A stretch of DNA of 64,000 bases from Crotalaria pallida. Taxonomy: Eukaryota > Streptophyta > Magnoliopsida > Fabales > Fabaceae. The notes beneath the pieces are model-generated. The model was not told the DNA's origin, ran no database searches, and saw nothing but the letters and a program-made list of their open reading frames with translations. Of the stretch, positions 33,284-43,900 are shown one piece after another. The position numbers and the translations under genes were made by a program. Each line of letters starts with the position of its first letter. Position 1 is the stretch's first letter. The stretch spans positions 73,685,501 through 73,749,500 of the forward strand of contig CM075652.1 in NCBI GenBank assembly GCA_037953625.1, in the 5' to 3' direction.

Positions 33284-36200
33284 TCAAAAGAGGTGAGAGG
33301 CAGAAGTTAAACCAATTTCTCTATGAATAAAAAAGAAATTTTCTTTTGGAAGCGGTTTCGTAAAGATATCAGCCAACTGCCGCGAAGTATCAACATACTC
33401 TATAATGCAATCACCGTTCTGAATATGATCACGAATAAAATGGTGTCGAATCTCTATATGCTTCGTGCGAGAATGTTGCACTGGGTTTTTGGTAATAGAA
33501 ATAACACTGGTATTATCACATTTAATAGGAATGTGATCTAGACTTACACCAAAGTCTAGGAGTTGCTGTTTTAACCATAAAATCTGAGCGCAACAACTAC
33601 CCGCGGCTACATATTCAGCCTCAGCTGTAGATAGGGCAACACTAGACTGTTTCTTACTATCCCATGATACCAATGAATTGCCAAGAAGATGACAAGTGCC
33701 GCTAGTGCTTTTTCTATCTACTTTGCAACCAGCAAAGTCAGAATCAGAATACCCAACAAGATTACAAGATGAACCTTTAGGGTACCACAAACCCATATCA
33801 GTTGTGCCAGACAGATATTTCATTATTCGGTTGGCAGCAACCATGTGCGTTTCTTTTGGATTCGACTGGAACCGAGCACAAAGACACACACTAAACATGA
33901 TATCCGGCCTACTTGCCGTTAAATATAGAAAGGATCCGATAATACCTCGATACTTTGTGATTTCTACGGATTTACCTCCTTCGTCTTTGTCCAAGTAGCA
34001 TGATGTGCTTATCGGTGTTACTACTGCCTTGGCCTTATCCATGCCAAATCTTTTCAGTAATTCTTTGCAGTATTTGGTTTGACTAATAAAGATTCCATCC
34101 TTCGCTTGCTTTATTTGTAATCCCAGGAAAAAGTTCAGCTCGCCCATCATAGACATTTCGAACTCTTCCTGCATCATACTAGAAAATTCCTTGCAAAGGA
34201 TTTCATTAGTAGCACCGAAAATAATATCATCAACATAAATCTGAACTAAAAGAATATCCTTTCCTTTCTTTTTGATAAAAAGTGTGTTATCAACCTTCCC
34301 TCTTTCAAAGTTATTTTCCAACAAAAATTTGCTAAGACGGTCGTACCACGCTCTAGGAGCTTGTTTTAGACCGTACAAAGCCTTTTTCAATTTATAAACA
34401 TAATCAGGGTGTTCATAACTTTCAAAGCCAGGAGGTTGACACACATAAACTTCTTCATTTATAAAACCATTAAGAAAGGCACTCTTTACGTCCATTTGAT
34501 ATAATTTAAAATCTAAAATACATGCATGCAAATGCTAATAGCAGTCTTATGGCTTCCAACCGAGCAACAGGGGCAAATGTTTCCTCATAGTCTATCCCCT
34601 CTTCCTGATTGTAACCTTGTGCAACTAGCCTAGATTTTTTTCGAACAATTAAACCAGCCTCATCAAGTTTATTTTTATAAATCCACTTAGTTCCAATAAT
34701 CGGATGAGACTTAGGCCTAGGAACAAGTTCCCACCCTGATTTCTTTCGAACTGGTTTAATTCCTCTTGCATTGCCAAAAGCCAATGCTCATCAAGCATAG
34801 CCTCAGAATAATTCTTTGGCTCTACTTGAGAAACAAATGCAAAGAAGTTACACAGATTGCTAATAGAGTTGCGAGTACTTACACCTTTTGAGATATCCCC
34901 GATAATCTGATCTATAGGATGGTGCCTTGATGTTCTCCATTCCTTAGGCAAATCAGTGTTGAGTTCCATGGATTGTTCTTGATTTTTCTCCTCAACATTT
35001 TCAACTGAATTTCCATTGCTTTCGGAATGCTCCTTCCTTTTGGCATTTGGCTCCTCATCCTCATCAATGAATAAATCTCCAAGAATACCTGAAATGTCAT
35101 TAACAGATACCTTTCCCAACCTTCTAGGATCGGATTCGTCAAATGATACATGAATAGATTCTTCAATAGTATTACGAGATTTATTGTATACCCTATAAGC
35201 TTTGCTCGAAGCAGAATATCCAAGGAATATACCCTCATCAGCTCTAGCCTCAAAACTTCCTAGATTTTCTCTACCATTATTATGCACAAAACATTTACAT
35301 CCAAAAACTCGAAGATGGGAAATATTTGGTTTTCTCCCTTTGTACAGCTCATAAGGGGTTTTCTTTAAAATAGGCCTAATCAAAACACGGTTCATAACAT
35401 AACATGTTGTACTAACTGCATCGGCCCAAAAATATGCAGGTAAATTCATGTCATTAAGCATTGTTCTAGAAAGCTCTTTTAATGAACGATTTTTCCTCTC
35501 CACAACTCCATTTTGCTCTAGAGTCCTTGGAGCGGAAAAATAATGCTTAACTCCATGTTTTTCGCAAAACTTTTCAAAAAGATGATTTTCAAATTCTCCA
35601 CCATGATCAGTTTTAATGGATGCAATGCTCAAATGCAATTGGTTTTGAATAATCTTGGCTAGCTTTTTAAATTCATGAAATGCGTCATTTTTATGAGTAA
35701 TAAAAAGCGTCCATGTATACCTAGAATAGTCATCCACAATAACTAAACAATAATAGTTGCCACCAAAGCTTTTAGTTTGACACGGTCCAAAAAGATCCAT
35801 ATGTAAAAGTTCCAAAGGCCTTTGAGTTGAAACAAGGTTTTTAGAAGGAAAATTGGCCCTTGTGAGTTTTGATTTTGAACAAGGATCACATTTTTCGGAA
35901 AAATAAAAATTTTGCTTTGGCAAACCAACTACTAAGTTTTTAGAAGAAATTTTATTTAAATGAGCCATGTGGATGTGACCTATTCTACGATGCCACAACC
36001 ACGATTCATCCTCTTTAGATAATAAACATTTCACATCATTTGAGGGAATTGAATCAAAATCAATAACATAAACATTGTTTATCTTGCGAGCAATTAGCTT
36101 AATAAGATTATCAATTTTTCCCTCGATAATACATCTATCAGAATCAAATATAACCCTATTGCCCTTATCACACAATTGACTAATGCTTAGCAAATTGTGC

Positions 36201-36415
36201 TTTAGGCCCTCAACATGTAAAACATTTTCAATGCAAGGGTTAGGAGGTGTACCAATTTTACCGATTCTGATGATCTTTCCTTGGTTGTTATCTCCGAAGG
36301 TCACATGTCCTTGGTCCTTAGGCACGTGATGCGAAAATTTAGATTTATCTCCAGTCATATGTTTTGAGCATCCGCTATCCAAGTACCACCAAGACTTCCT
36401 TCCTTCCGGAGTAAC
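33284..36415 (-). pseudogene. Inner Sirevirus pol: protease, integrase, RT, RNase H (two frameshifts)
   Basis: The order is aspartic protease (LDSGCSKHMTG, about 36380), integrase and then reverse transcriptase and RNase H. In the frame that begins at 36382 the integrase finger is His131 ... Cys165 and Cys168; the catalytic residues are Asp196, Asp259 and Glu295, with 35 residues between the last two. Reverse transcriptase follows, with YVDDIIFGA, and RNase H ends with ADIFTKPLPKENF. The frame breaks near 34737, where the sequence looks one base short, and again near 34527, where a 4-bp tgca duplication is seen. Three open segments therefore cover pol (36415-34740, 34740-34530, 34531-33284). 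Pol is in a different frame from gag and has a TAG just before it. Confidence 0.93.
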
Positions 36416-36429
36416 CTACAAGCAAAAAT

Positions 36430-38118
36430 TCAAAGTTTCTTTTTAGGTACCCATATCTTTTTGGGTCCTTGAGCGTTAGTATAGCCATAGTTTAAGTCAT
36501 GCCACCTTCTAGCTTCATTGTTCGGTTTAACGAACTTCACTTTTCGGTGTATGCATTCATGTGCACCATGGCCCTTTTTACCACAAATATGACATATAAT
36601 AAGAGGTTTCTTATGATTACTGGCAGGGACAAAAATGGTACTTAGTTTCTTTTGATGCCTACCGGGTTGATATCCTAAACCCGCTCTATTAAAGAAACAT
36701 TTTTGCCTACCTAACATTAAATTTAAAGTATTTCTACCTTTTGTAAATTTAGCAAGGGTTTCTTTTAAATCTTCAACTTCTTTAACCAGGTCCTTGCAGA
36801 ATTTACAAGAAGAAGAACTAGCTTTAAGTTTAATGTCATTACACGAAGTGTTTGAAGAATTTTTTAAAGTCAAATTCAGCTCCTTATTTTGCTTTTTCAA
36901 AAAATCATTTTCTTTAGTAAGCTCTTTATTCTTTTCTAAAATGGAAGCTGAATTTTTCTTTTCTAGAGAAACCAATAAGGATAACCTCATCGATTCCTCA
37001 TGTAACTCTTCAAATGCTTCTTGTAATTCATCATAAGAAAAATTAAGTTCAGAATTTACCTCATTGTCGTGATCCATCAAGCATAGGTTAGCGGTCTCCT
37101 CTTGTTCGTCTGAATCCTCATCCGAACTTCCATCATTGTCCAGCCACGCCAAGTATGCTTGCTTTCCCTTCTTTGAACTCGAGGTGCCCTTTTCTGAATT
37201 CTCTTTCTTTTTCAATTGATAGCAATCTGCTCGAATGTGACCAGGCTTGCCACACTCATGGCATGTGATGGTTGAGCCTCCACTTTTATTGTTATCTCTT
37301 CTGTTGAAATTTTTCTTCCTCAGAAATTTCCCAAAATTCTTCACCAATAGACCCATGTGTTCATCATTTATCAATTCTTTGTCCGAGTCACTATCTGGTG
37401 CAGGTGCTTCAGCCTTGAATGCCAAGCTTTTAACCTTCTTGTTCTCTTCTTCATGCTGAGCCAACCTCTTCAGTTCACTTTCGTGTTCTTGTAATTTTCC
37501 AAACAGAGTTGCCAACGTCATTGTTGAGAGATTTCTTGATTCAGCGATTGCCGTCACCTTGGGTTGCCAATCTCTTCCCAAACACCTTAGAACTTTGTTG
37601 ATGAGATCCTCATTGGTGAATTTCTTCCCCAATGTTGTCAATTGATTTACGATCATTGTGAAGCGTTTTTGGATCTCTTGAATTGATTCTCCATCTTTCA
37701 TCCTGAATAGCTCATATTCACCAGTCAATGTATTGATCCTTGACCTCTTTACTTCCGTTGTTCCTTCATGCGTGACTTCAAGTGTATCCCACATTTGTTG
37801 TGCTGTCTCGCATGTTGAAATCCTGAAAAACTCATCATAGCTCAAAGCAGATGTTATAATATTTTTCGCTTTCAAGTCGTATTGGACTCTACGTTCCTCC
37901 TCCTCCGTCCACTCAGCCATAGGCTTTTCGACAGTGTTACCATTAACCACATAGGTAGGAACATAGGGACCATTAACAACAGCATCCCAAACTTTTAATC
38001 CTACTCCTTGAATAAAAATTTTCATACGGGCTTTCCAATACGCGTACCCTACCCCATCAAACATGGGAGGACGGTTAATAGAACTCCCTTCACCTCCAAA
38101 CAGAGAGTTTGAAGCCAT
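36430..38118 (-). CDS. Inner Sirevirus gag
   Basis: The frame is open from 38145; the start at 38118 (MASNSLFGGEG) is preferred because it matches the start of the outer Sirevirus gag (MGSTNPFGGEG). It is about 562 residues. The DUF4219/UBN2-type capsid comes first (GYAYWKARMKIFIQG, KNIITSALSYDEFFRI, EVTHEGTTEVK, FGKLQEHESELKRL). Then come a zinc knuckle (CHECGKPGHIRADC), an acidic patch, a long coiled coil and a second knuckle (CHICGKKGHGAHEC). The frame ends in IWVPKKKL and TGA. Gag forms the virus-like particle in the cytoplasm. This frame is intact, although pol is broken. Confidence 0.9.
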   Translation of the reverse strand: MASNSLFGGEGSSINRPPMFDGVGYAYWKARMKIFIQGVGLKVWDAVVNGPYVPTYVVNGNTVEKPMAEWTEEEERRVQYDLKAKNIITSALSYDEFFRISTCETAQQMWDTLEVTHEGTTEVKRSRINTLTGEYELFRMKDGESIQEIQKRFTMIVNQLTTLGKKFTNEDLINKVLRCLGRDWQPKVTAIAESRNLSTMTLATLFGKLQEHESELKRLAQHEEENKKVKSLAFKAEAPAPDSDSDKELINDEHMGLLVKNFGKFLRKKNFNRRDNNKSGGSTITCHECGKPGHIRADCYQLKKKENSEKGTSSSKKGKQAYLAWLDNDGSSDEDSDEQEETANLCLMDHDNEVNSELNFSYDELQEAFEELHEESMRLSLLVSLEKKNSASILEKNKELTKENDFLKKQNKELNLTLKNSSNTSCNDIKLKASSSSCKFCKDLVKEVEDLKETLAKFTKGRNTLNLMLGRQKCFFNRAGLGYQPGRHQKKLSTIFVPASNHKKPLIICHICGKKGHGAHECIHRKVKFVKPNNEARRWHDLNYGYTNAQGPKKIWVPKKKL

Positions 38119-38154
38119 ACTCTTGAGACGGTTAAGTCTTAACACAAGAGACTA

Positions 38155-38166
38155 GCTCTGATGCCA
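38155..38166 (-). other. Primer-binding site of the inner Sirevirus (tRNA-Met)
   Basis: On the minus strand, two bases after the 5' LTR, the sequence is tggcatcagagc. It differs at one base from the usual tggtatcagagc. Confidence 0.8.
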
Positions 38167-38168
38167 AT

Positions 38169-39905
38169 TGTTGGTTTTGGCCTCAAAATCTCGAGAGGGG
38201 GGGTGAATCGAGTTTTATTATGTATTGAAAAATTCGTACCAAATTAAAAATTTGATTTGAGTTGGAGAGATTAAACGTTCGTAATGGATCGCGAAAACGA
38301 TAAGAAAAATATAATCGAGTAGCGTGGAAACGTAAACAAAATAAATATGCGGAAAGTAAAAGAGAGAGGGATAGAAAAGCTTGCACCGGTGATTTTTATA
38401 CTGGTTCAGCCTTCCCGTCGAAAGGCCTAGTCCAGTCCCCAAGCGATCCGCCTGAGAGTTCTTATAACCAAGCAATAGAGCCGCACCCTATTACAACCAA
38501 GAGCACCCAGCACACTACTAGGAACCTCCGTTCGCTAGGGACCTCAATCACACAGCAGGGTTCCTCGCCCTACGACGTCTCAAACGTCCACTAAGGGATT
38601 CTCTCCCTAACCACTAAGGTTTAGAACGATTTCACTGAAAGTGATTACAATAGTTTCTTGTGTTCTCACAACACGGATTCTACAATATGCTCTTATGATA
38701 ATGAAGAATAAGTTTCTCTAGAAGTCACTCAGCCAATAAGGATTTGTTCTTTACAAAATATGAACGATGAAAAGCAGAACTCTTAGAGAAGAAGAAGAAG
38801 AGAGAAACGTGCAGGTCGAAAAGAATGAATGTAAAAAAAATTTTCTGAATGTTGGAGTGAACCTTTTAAAAAGGAAAACGATTTTGAATCAAAAAAGATT
38901 TTGAATAAGAAAAACAAAATCAAAATAGAATAATAAAAGATTTGTAATAAGTTTTAAAATCAAAATAAAATCAAAACGATTTTCGAAATAAAATAAAGAT
39001 TTGATTCTTAAAACCAAAAAGGAAATAATTCAAAATTAAAATCATTTTCGAATTTTATAAAATATATCAGAATCTTTTATATAAAAACAAATCAGGAAAT
39101 AATAAAAATGATTCTGACACGTTTTTCAACAAATCATGAAATAATCGATTACATAGAAGAAATAATCGATTACTTCTACAAAAATAGAAATTCTTAAATA
39201 CATTTGAAAAACATGTAATCGATTAGGCTAAGAATAGATAATCGATTACATCACTCCTGTTCATTGTATGATGCAACTATGATAATCGATTACACTAATG
39301 AGTTAATTGATTACTAAGCCTCTGTTTTGCATATGATGCAACATCATGTAACCGATTACTACAAAACTTGTAATCGATTGCAAAGCCTCTGAAAAATATA
39401 TGATGCAACAAATATAATCGATTACTTGACGTATGTAATCGATTACTTTCATAAGAAAGTAACTGATTAACAAAATTCAATTAATCGATTACAGCTTCTC
39501 TGATTTTTCTATGATGCAACAAAGTTAATCGATTACTTTAGCAAATAATCGATTACTCTCTTTTGCACACATACAAATATACAGAGTTTTGTAACATCAA
39601 GAATTTTACTAAGGTTAAATGCAGAAAACACTTTTTTATGCAAAAACACGTTTTTCTTCTCCTCTCTAAAATGAAAAACTTATTGGCTTTGTAACTCTTT
39701 AAAGAAACAAAAACTTCATTACCTTACATTTGATCTAAAGAGAAGGTTTCTATTCAATTCTTCTTGAGTCTTCAATCTTGAGACTTGACTTGCACTTGTT
39801 AGCTTGAACTTGAGTTGGCTTGTTATCATCAAAACATATATTTGCATTACTTTGAAGTCCATAGAGAGTTTGAAGCATGCCTTCCAACTAGCTTGACTTC
39901 CAGCA
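38169..39905 (-). repeat. Inner Sirevirus right (5') LTR
   Basis: It is collinear with 31190-32925 and has the palindrome array at about 39139-39557. It ends cttccagca, one base different from the other LTR. Its sense start drives transcription leftwards. Confidence 0.95.
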
Positions 39906-40754
39906 CGATCCTCCATAGCGATTATCCCTTCTTCCTCCGAATCGATCGTAGGGTCCTCACCCATGCTGGGTTCCTTGCCTCGCATTCTGATAATTGGGGG
40001 TGTTCCTCATTGGTCCATGGGAACTCGAGGGTACAGCAGTCTTGTTACTCATGTTCTTCGCCTTAAGCCCATCCTCATAGATCCTGCATCTGCTCACTAA
40101 GAGCGGAAAACTGTCGATCCCCATGTGTATGAAAGCCATCTTAATCTCAGTCTTAAGTCCATCAAGGAACTTCGCGCACTTCGACTGGTCGTTTCCGGGT
40201 TGATTATAGTGCGGTACGTACTTCACCAGTTCCTCAAACTTCGCAGCATACTCGCCGACCGACATATCTCCTTGAATCAAGTGCATGAACTCTATCTCCT
40301 TCTTCAACTTCATATCGATAGGAAAATACTTCTCTAGGAATCTTTGCTTGAAGGAGTCCCAAGTGACAGCCTCCTGCTGAACCTCCATAACTTGCCTAGT
40401 GTTCTCCCACCAGTCAGATGCCTCCTTTGTTAGCATGTAGACCGCGTAGGTTACCTTCTGAGCATCGGTGCATTGCATAGCGGTGAAGATCTTTTCCAAC
40501 TCCCTAATCCACTCATTAGCATTATCCGAAGCATATCCACCGGCGAATTCCTTAGGGTTCCTCTTACAAAACTCATCTAATCCCCTATATTCCTGAGGTC
40601 CTAAGTTTTGGTTTTGGTTGTTCTACTGAGCCTGCTGGTGCATCGCGTTGAGATTCTCATTCATGCCCAGAACAGCAGCAGTCAGTTCGTTTAGCATGTC
40701 CTCGGTGTTCCGAGCTGCTTCAGGAGCATGTCGACCTCTTCCTCTTCCAGACAT
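39906..40754 (-). pseudogene. Tekay 2 gag, N-terminal part
   Basis: It starts at ATG 40754 (MSGRGRGRHAPEAARN). The frame is interrupted by TAG at 40623-40625 (expected CAG) and TGA at 39957-39959 (expected CGA). The gag capsid block runs from about 40540 to 40100 (WIRELEKIFTAMQCTDAQKV, then YFPIDMKLKKEIEF). The inner Sirevirus inserted at 39905, and gag continues in the same frame at 31184. Both stops fit C-to-T changes on the coding strand. Confidence 0.9.
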
Positions 40755-40884
40755 TGTACGCTATATTCATTAACGCACTAATAGTTTAATATACCTACTA
40801 ACGCATCTAATTACACAACCTAGTACATCTAGAGATCACACAACAGAGAACATGTAAGGCCATGTTCAGGCCGCATGGACAACC

Positions 40885-40899
40885 ATTGCTCTGATACCA
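40885..40899 (-). other. Primer-binding site of Tekay 2 (initiator tRNA-Met)
   Basis: The minus strand reads tggtatcagagcaat five bases after the 5' LTR. Confidence 0.88.
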
Positions 40900-40904
40900 C
40901 CAAG

Positions 40905-43900
40905 TGTAACACCCTAATTTGGAAAACTCGAAATAAACACTCATCAATTACTAATTAATTTCTTTAGGAAAAATAGGGTGAATTTTTTTTTCTTTTTGAA
41001 AACCAGAATAATACTCAACTGTCAAGCTTTCCAAAACAAGGTATTACTTTTTAAAATCCTTTCTCTCGAAATGCTTGCGGAATTTTCTAAAAACAGTTTG
41101 GTATGAATAACTTCACAAAACAAAGGCTTTTCGTATAGGAAAATATTTGACTTACTTAAAATAGTTATCTGTCTGATTTAAGACAGTCATTTAGAAAACA
41201 GTTTTGAAACAGACCATAAGGGTTCTTACAAAAGTGGTCACCATAGGTCAGCGGTGCCATACTTACATAAACATTTACTTAATCAAAACATTTCAAAAGA
41301 TAAACGGTACACTTGATACATATCAGCAAGGGTCCAGTCGGGAACCTATTTATAATCTACTAAGCAGCGTCCCCTTCTCGATCTGCAACGCAAGTCTTCA
41401 AAAGCGATCCCCGTCATTCAGCAGCCGCCCTCTCGTCAGCGCATCACGATCAGTAAGTCCTTCCTCCAGGTGTAGCATCTCCAGCTCCGCTATCTTTTAG
41501 AACCAGAGGTTCATCGTCACATATGCACAAGAAGTTGAGAGAGTAAGCTATCCGAATGGAATTACTCCCATCGACTTCTTGGAATTACACTAGCGACGTA
41601 TACCAGAACATAACAAACAACACAAATAATACGTATAGATAATCATGTATGATGCAAGAAAATGCAATGCAATCGTCGCATTATCTAATTCTTTGCCATT
41701 ATCTTAGGGGAATCTCATAATCAGACGTCTCGTAAAGTCGAAGCTTCTTAATCAGTTTGTCACGCCACGTTGAAGTCCCATCGTCCGCATATCTCGAGTC
41801 CATAACATCGGAAATTCAGGCTTTTCGGTTTAGGGTTCAGGTCTACATCTCCTCGGAATCCATCCACCTAGTCGGAAGCAATCAGGAGTACAGGATCTCT
41901 AACCACACCGGCCTTTTACGGATGGCAAAATAAATAATGTCTCGAGAAAAATAGGCACATCCAACCCTGTTCGAGCATCCCTCTCACTGGTCAAGAATTA
42001 GTCAAGGGGGGTGTCAGTCATCCGTCTAGTGATCGTGTGGTACTTCGTCCACACCCTTGGGTGACCAGCTCCAACCGGTTCAGCCAGGGCCCCTATGGTT
42101 TTTCCCACCTAGACAGACTTCTCAAGGCTTCTTGACGAATCACCGTCATTGCCGCCCCCTATCTTAATCATCCAGCTGAACACCACAAGGGTAGTTCAGG
42201 TGTATCTTCCTCTCCACTACTTCGGGTTAGGGTTTTTAAGTCGTGAGGTTATACTCGTTATCCTAACGTCGACCCAACCTAAGTCATCTCCGTCATACAG
42301 CTCCGACCATATGCGGAATGCTTCTGTGGGACTCGACCACTAAGTCCGACGGGCTCCGACCCATCCTGAATCATTTTCGGCATACGGCTCCGACCAGTAT
42401 GCAGGATATCCACAATCTTTTTGACGGGCTACAACCCATTCAGAGTCAACCTCGCCATATAGCTACGACTATATGCGGAATATCAAACATCATTCTGACG
42501 GGCTACGACCCACTCAGAATCACCGTCGGCATATGGCTCCGACCACATGCGGGATATCCATCAATCATCAATAGATAGGCTCCGACCTATCCCAAGTAAT
42601 TCACACTCAACATATGGCTACGACCATATGGAGGCTATCTCAACACATGGCTACAACCACGTGGAACTATCTCAACATATGGCTCCAACCATATGGAAGC
42701 TACCGGCAGTTATTGCATCCACATCCAAAGCGTCGTCATCATCATCATAGCCTCGGCTAGATCCACGTACTCGGCGCATCGGCATCATCCGGTTCATCGC
42801 GCGTTCTGTCCCTTAGAGTTTCGCTCTAGTCGTTGGGGAATTCCTTATAGTTCTCTATGTCTTTACTATTCTCGTCTTATATCACGGAATGATGCATTAT
42901 GCTCATGCAATGACAATATAACAACAATACATCTCATCGTAAACAAATATATCAATCAATCAATACCATGTAATGGTATAGGTCTGAGTCTTCGTATACC
43001 GCGATACAAACAATCACACAATTTATCGGGTATACTACTAGCTATGGTAGACCTTTACTCCGACTTTGAGAGAGTACGGAGTGTCCTAGCATACTCACTA
43101 GACACCAAAGCGTCTTAGGATAACTTCTCTCTCACTTGGATTCGCAGTTACCGAATCTACAAGTTCCGAGTGATATGCTTCCTTCCTCGTCTGCCCGACT
43201 CCAACTTCTTTCAAGTCCCATAAGATAGACATATGAGTGTTAAACTTTATTTTAAATATTACTCTTGAAATTATTCTCAAAGAAACTTAAGAGAAATTCA
43301 AACATTGTCTTCATTTAAAACCAAAACATTAATTCTTTCACTCAAACTTGTCCAAAATCAAACACTAACTCTCATACTTTAAAAATCATGAGAAAACATT
43401 CAATTAAATTCATTTAAAACAAAAGTTTCTTTGCTGGTCCCCCTTTGGACAGCAATGAGTTCAAATCCAAAAACACCGAAAAATCGCACTTTTCAAATCA
43501 ACTTTGACCTAGATCAAATATCCTCAAAAACTCAACTTTAAAACACTTTGAAAATACTTTTAAATAGGAAATGTGACTTAGAAAATTATGGACAACATCA
43601 TGTCCTAAGTTTTAAATTCATTTTCCATTGTTTTAAACCAAATTCAAAAGCACAAACAACCAAGAATCATGAAAACAATCAAATAGACACTTTGATCGAT
43701 AATTCATCAAGTTCAAACACTTAAAACCAATTGTGGACAGCATAGTATTCAAATAGAATAAATCAAACAATCATTCATTTATTTCAAACATCACATAATC
43801 ACCATTCATCAAGTTAAGTCAAACATAGCATACTCACATACTCATCCACATATGTGACTCAATCAAACAAGGAAAATCAAACTCTTAAGTACACATGAAC

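Larger units (their letters stand above)
31190..39905 (-). mobile_element. Inner Sirevirus (Ty1/copia), full length, inside Tekay 2 gag
   Basis: It is 8.7 kb with LTRs 31190-32925 (1736 bp) and 38169-39905 (1737 bp). The duplication is CGATC at 31185-31189 and 39906-39910. Its genes are on the minus strand in the order gag, protease, integrase, RT, RNase H, which is the copia order. The large gag with a coiled coil, the Met-tRNA primer site and repeated polypurine tracts identify the Sirevirus lineage. No envelope-like frame follows pol, because only about 360 bp separate pol from the LTR. LTRs differ at about 30-35 sites by eye (about 2%). Confidence 0.95.
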
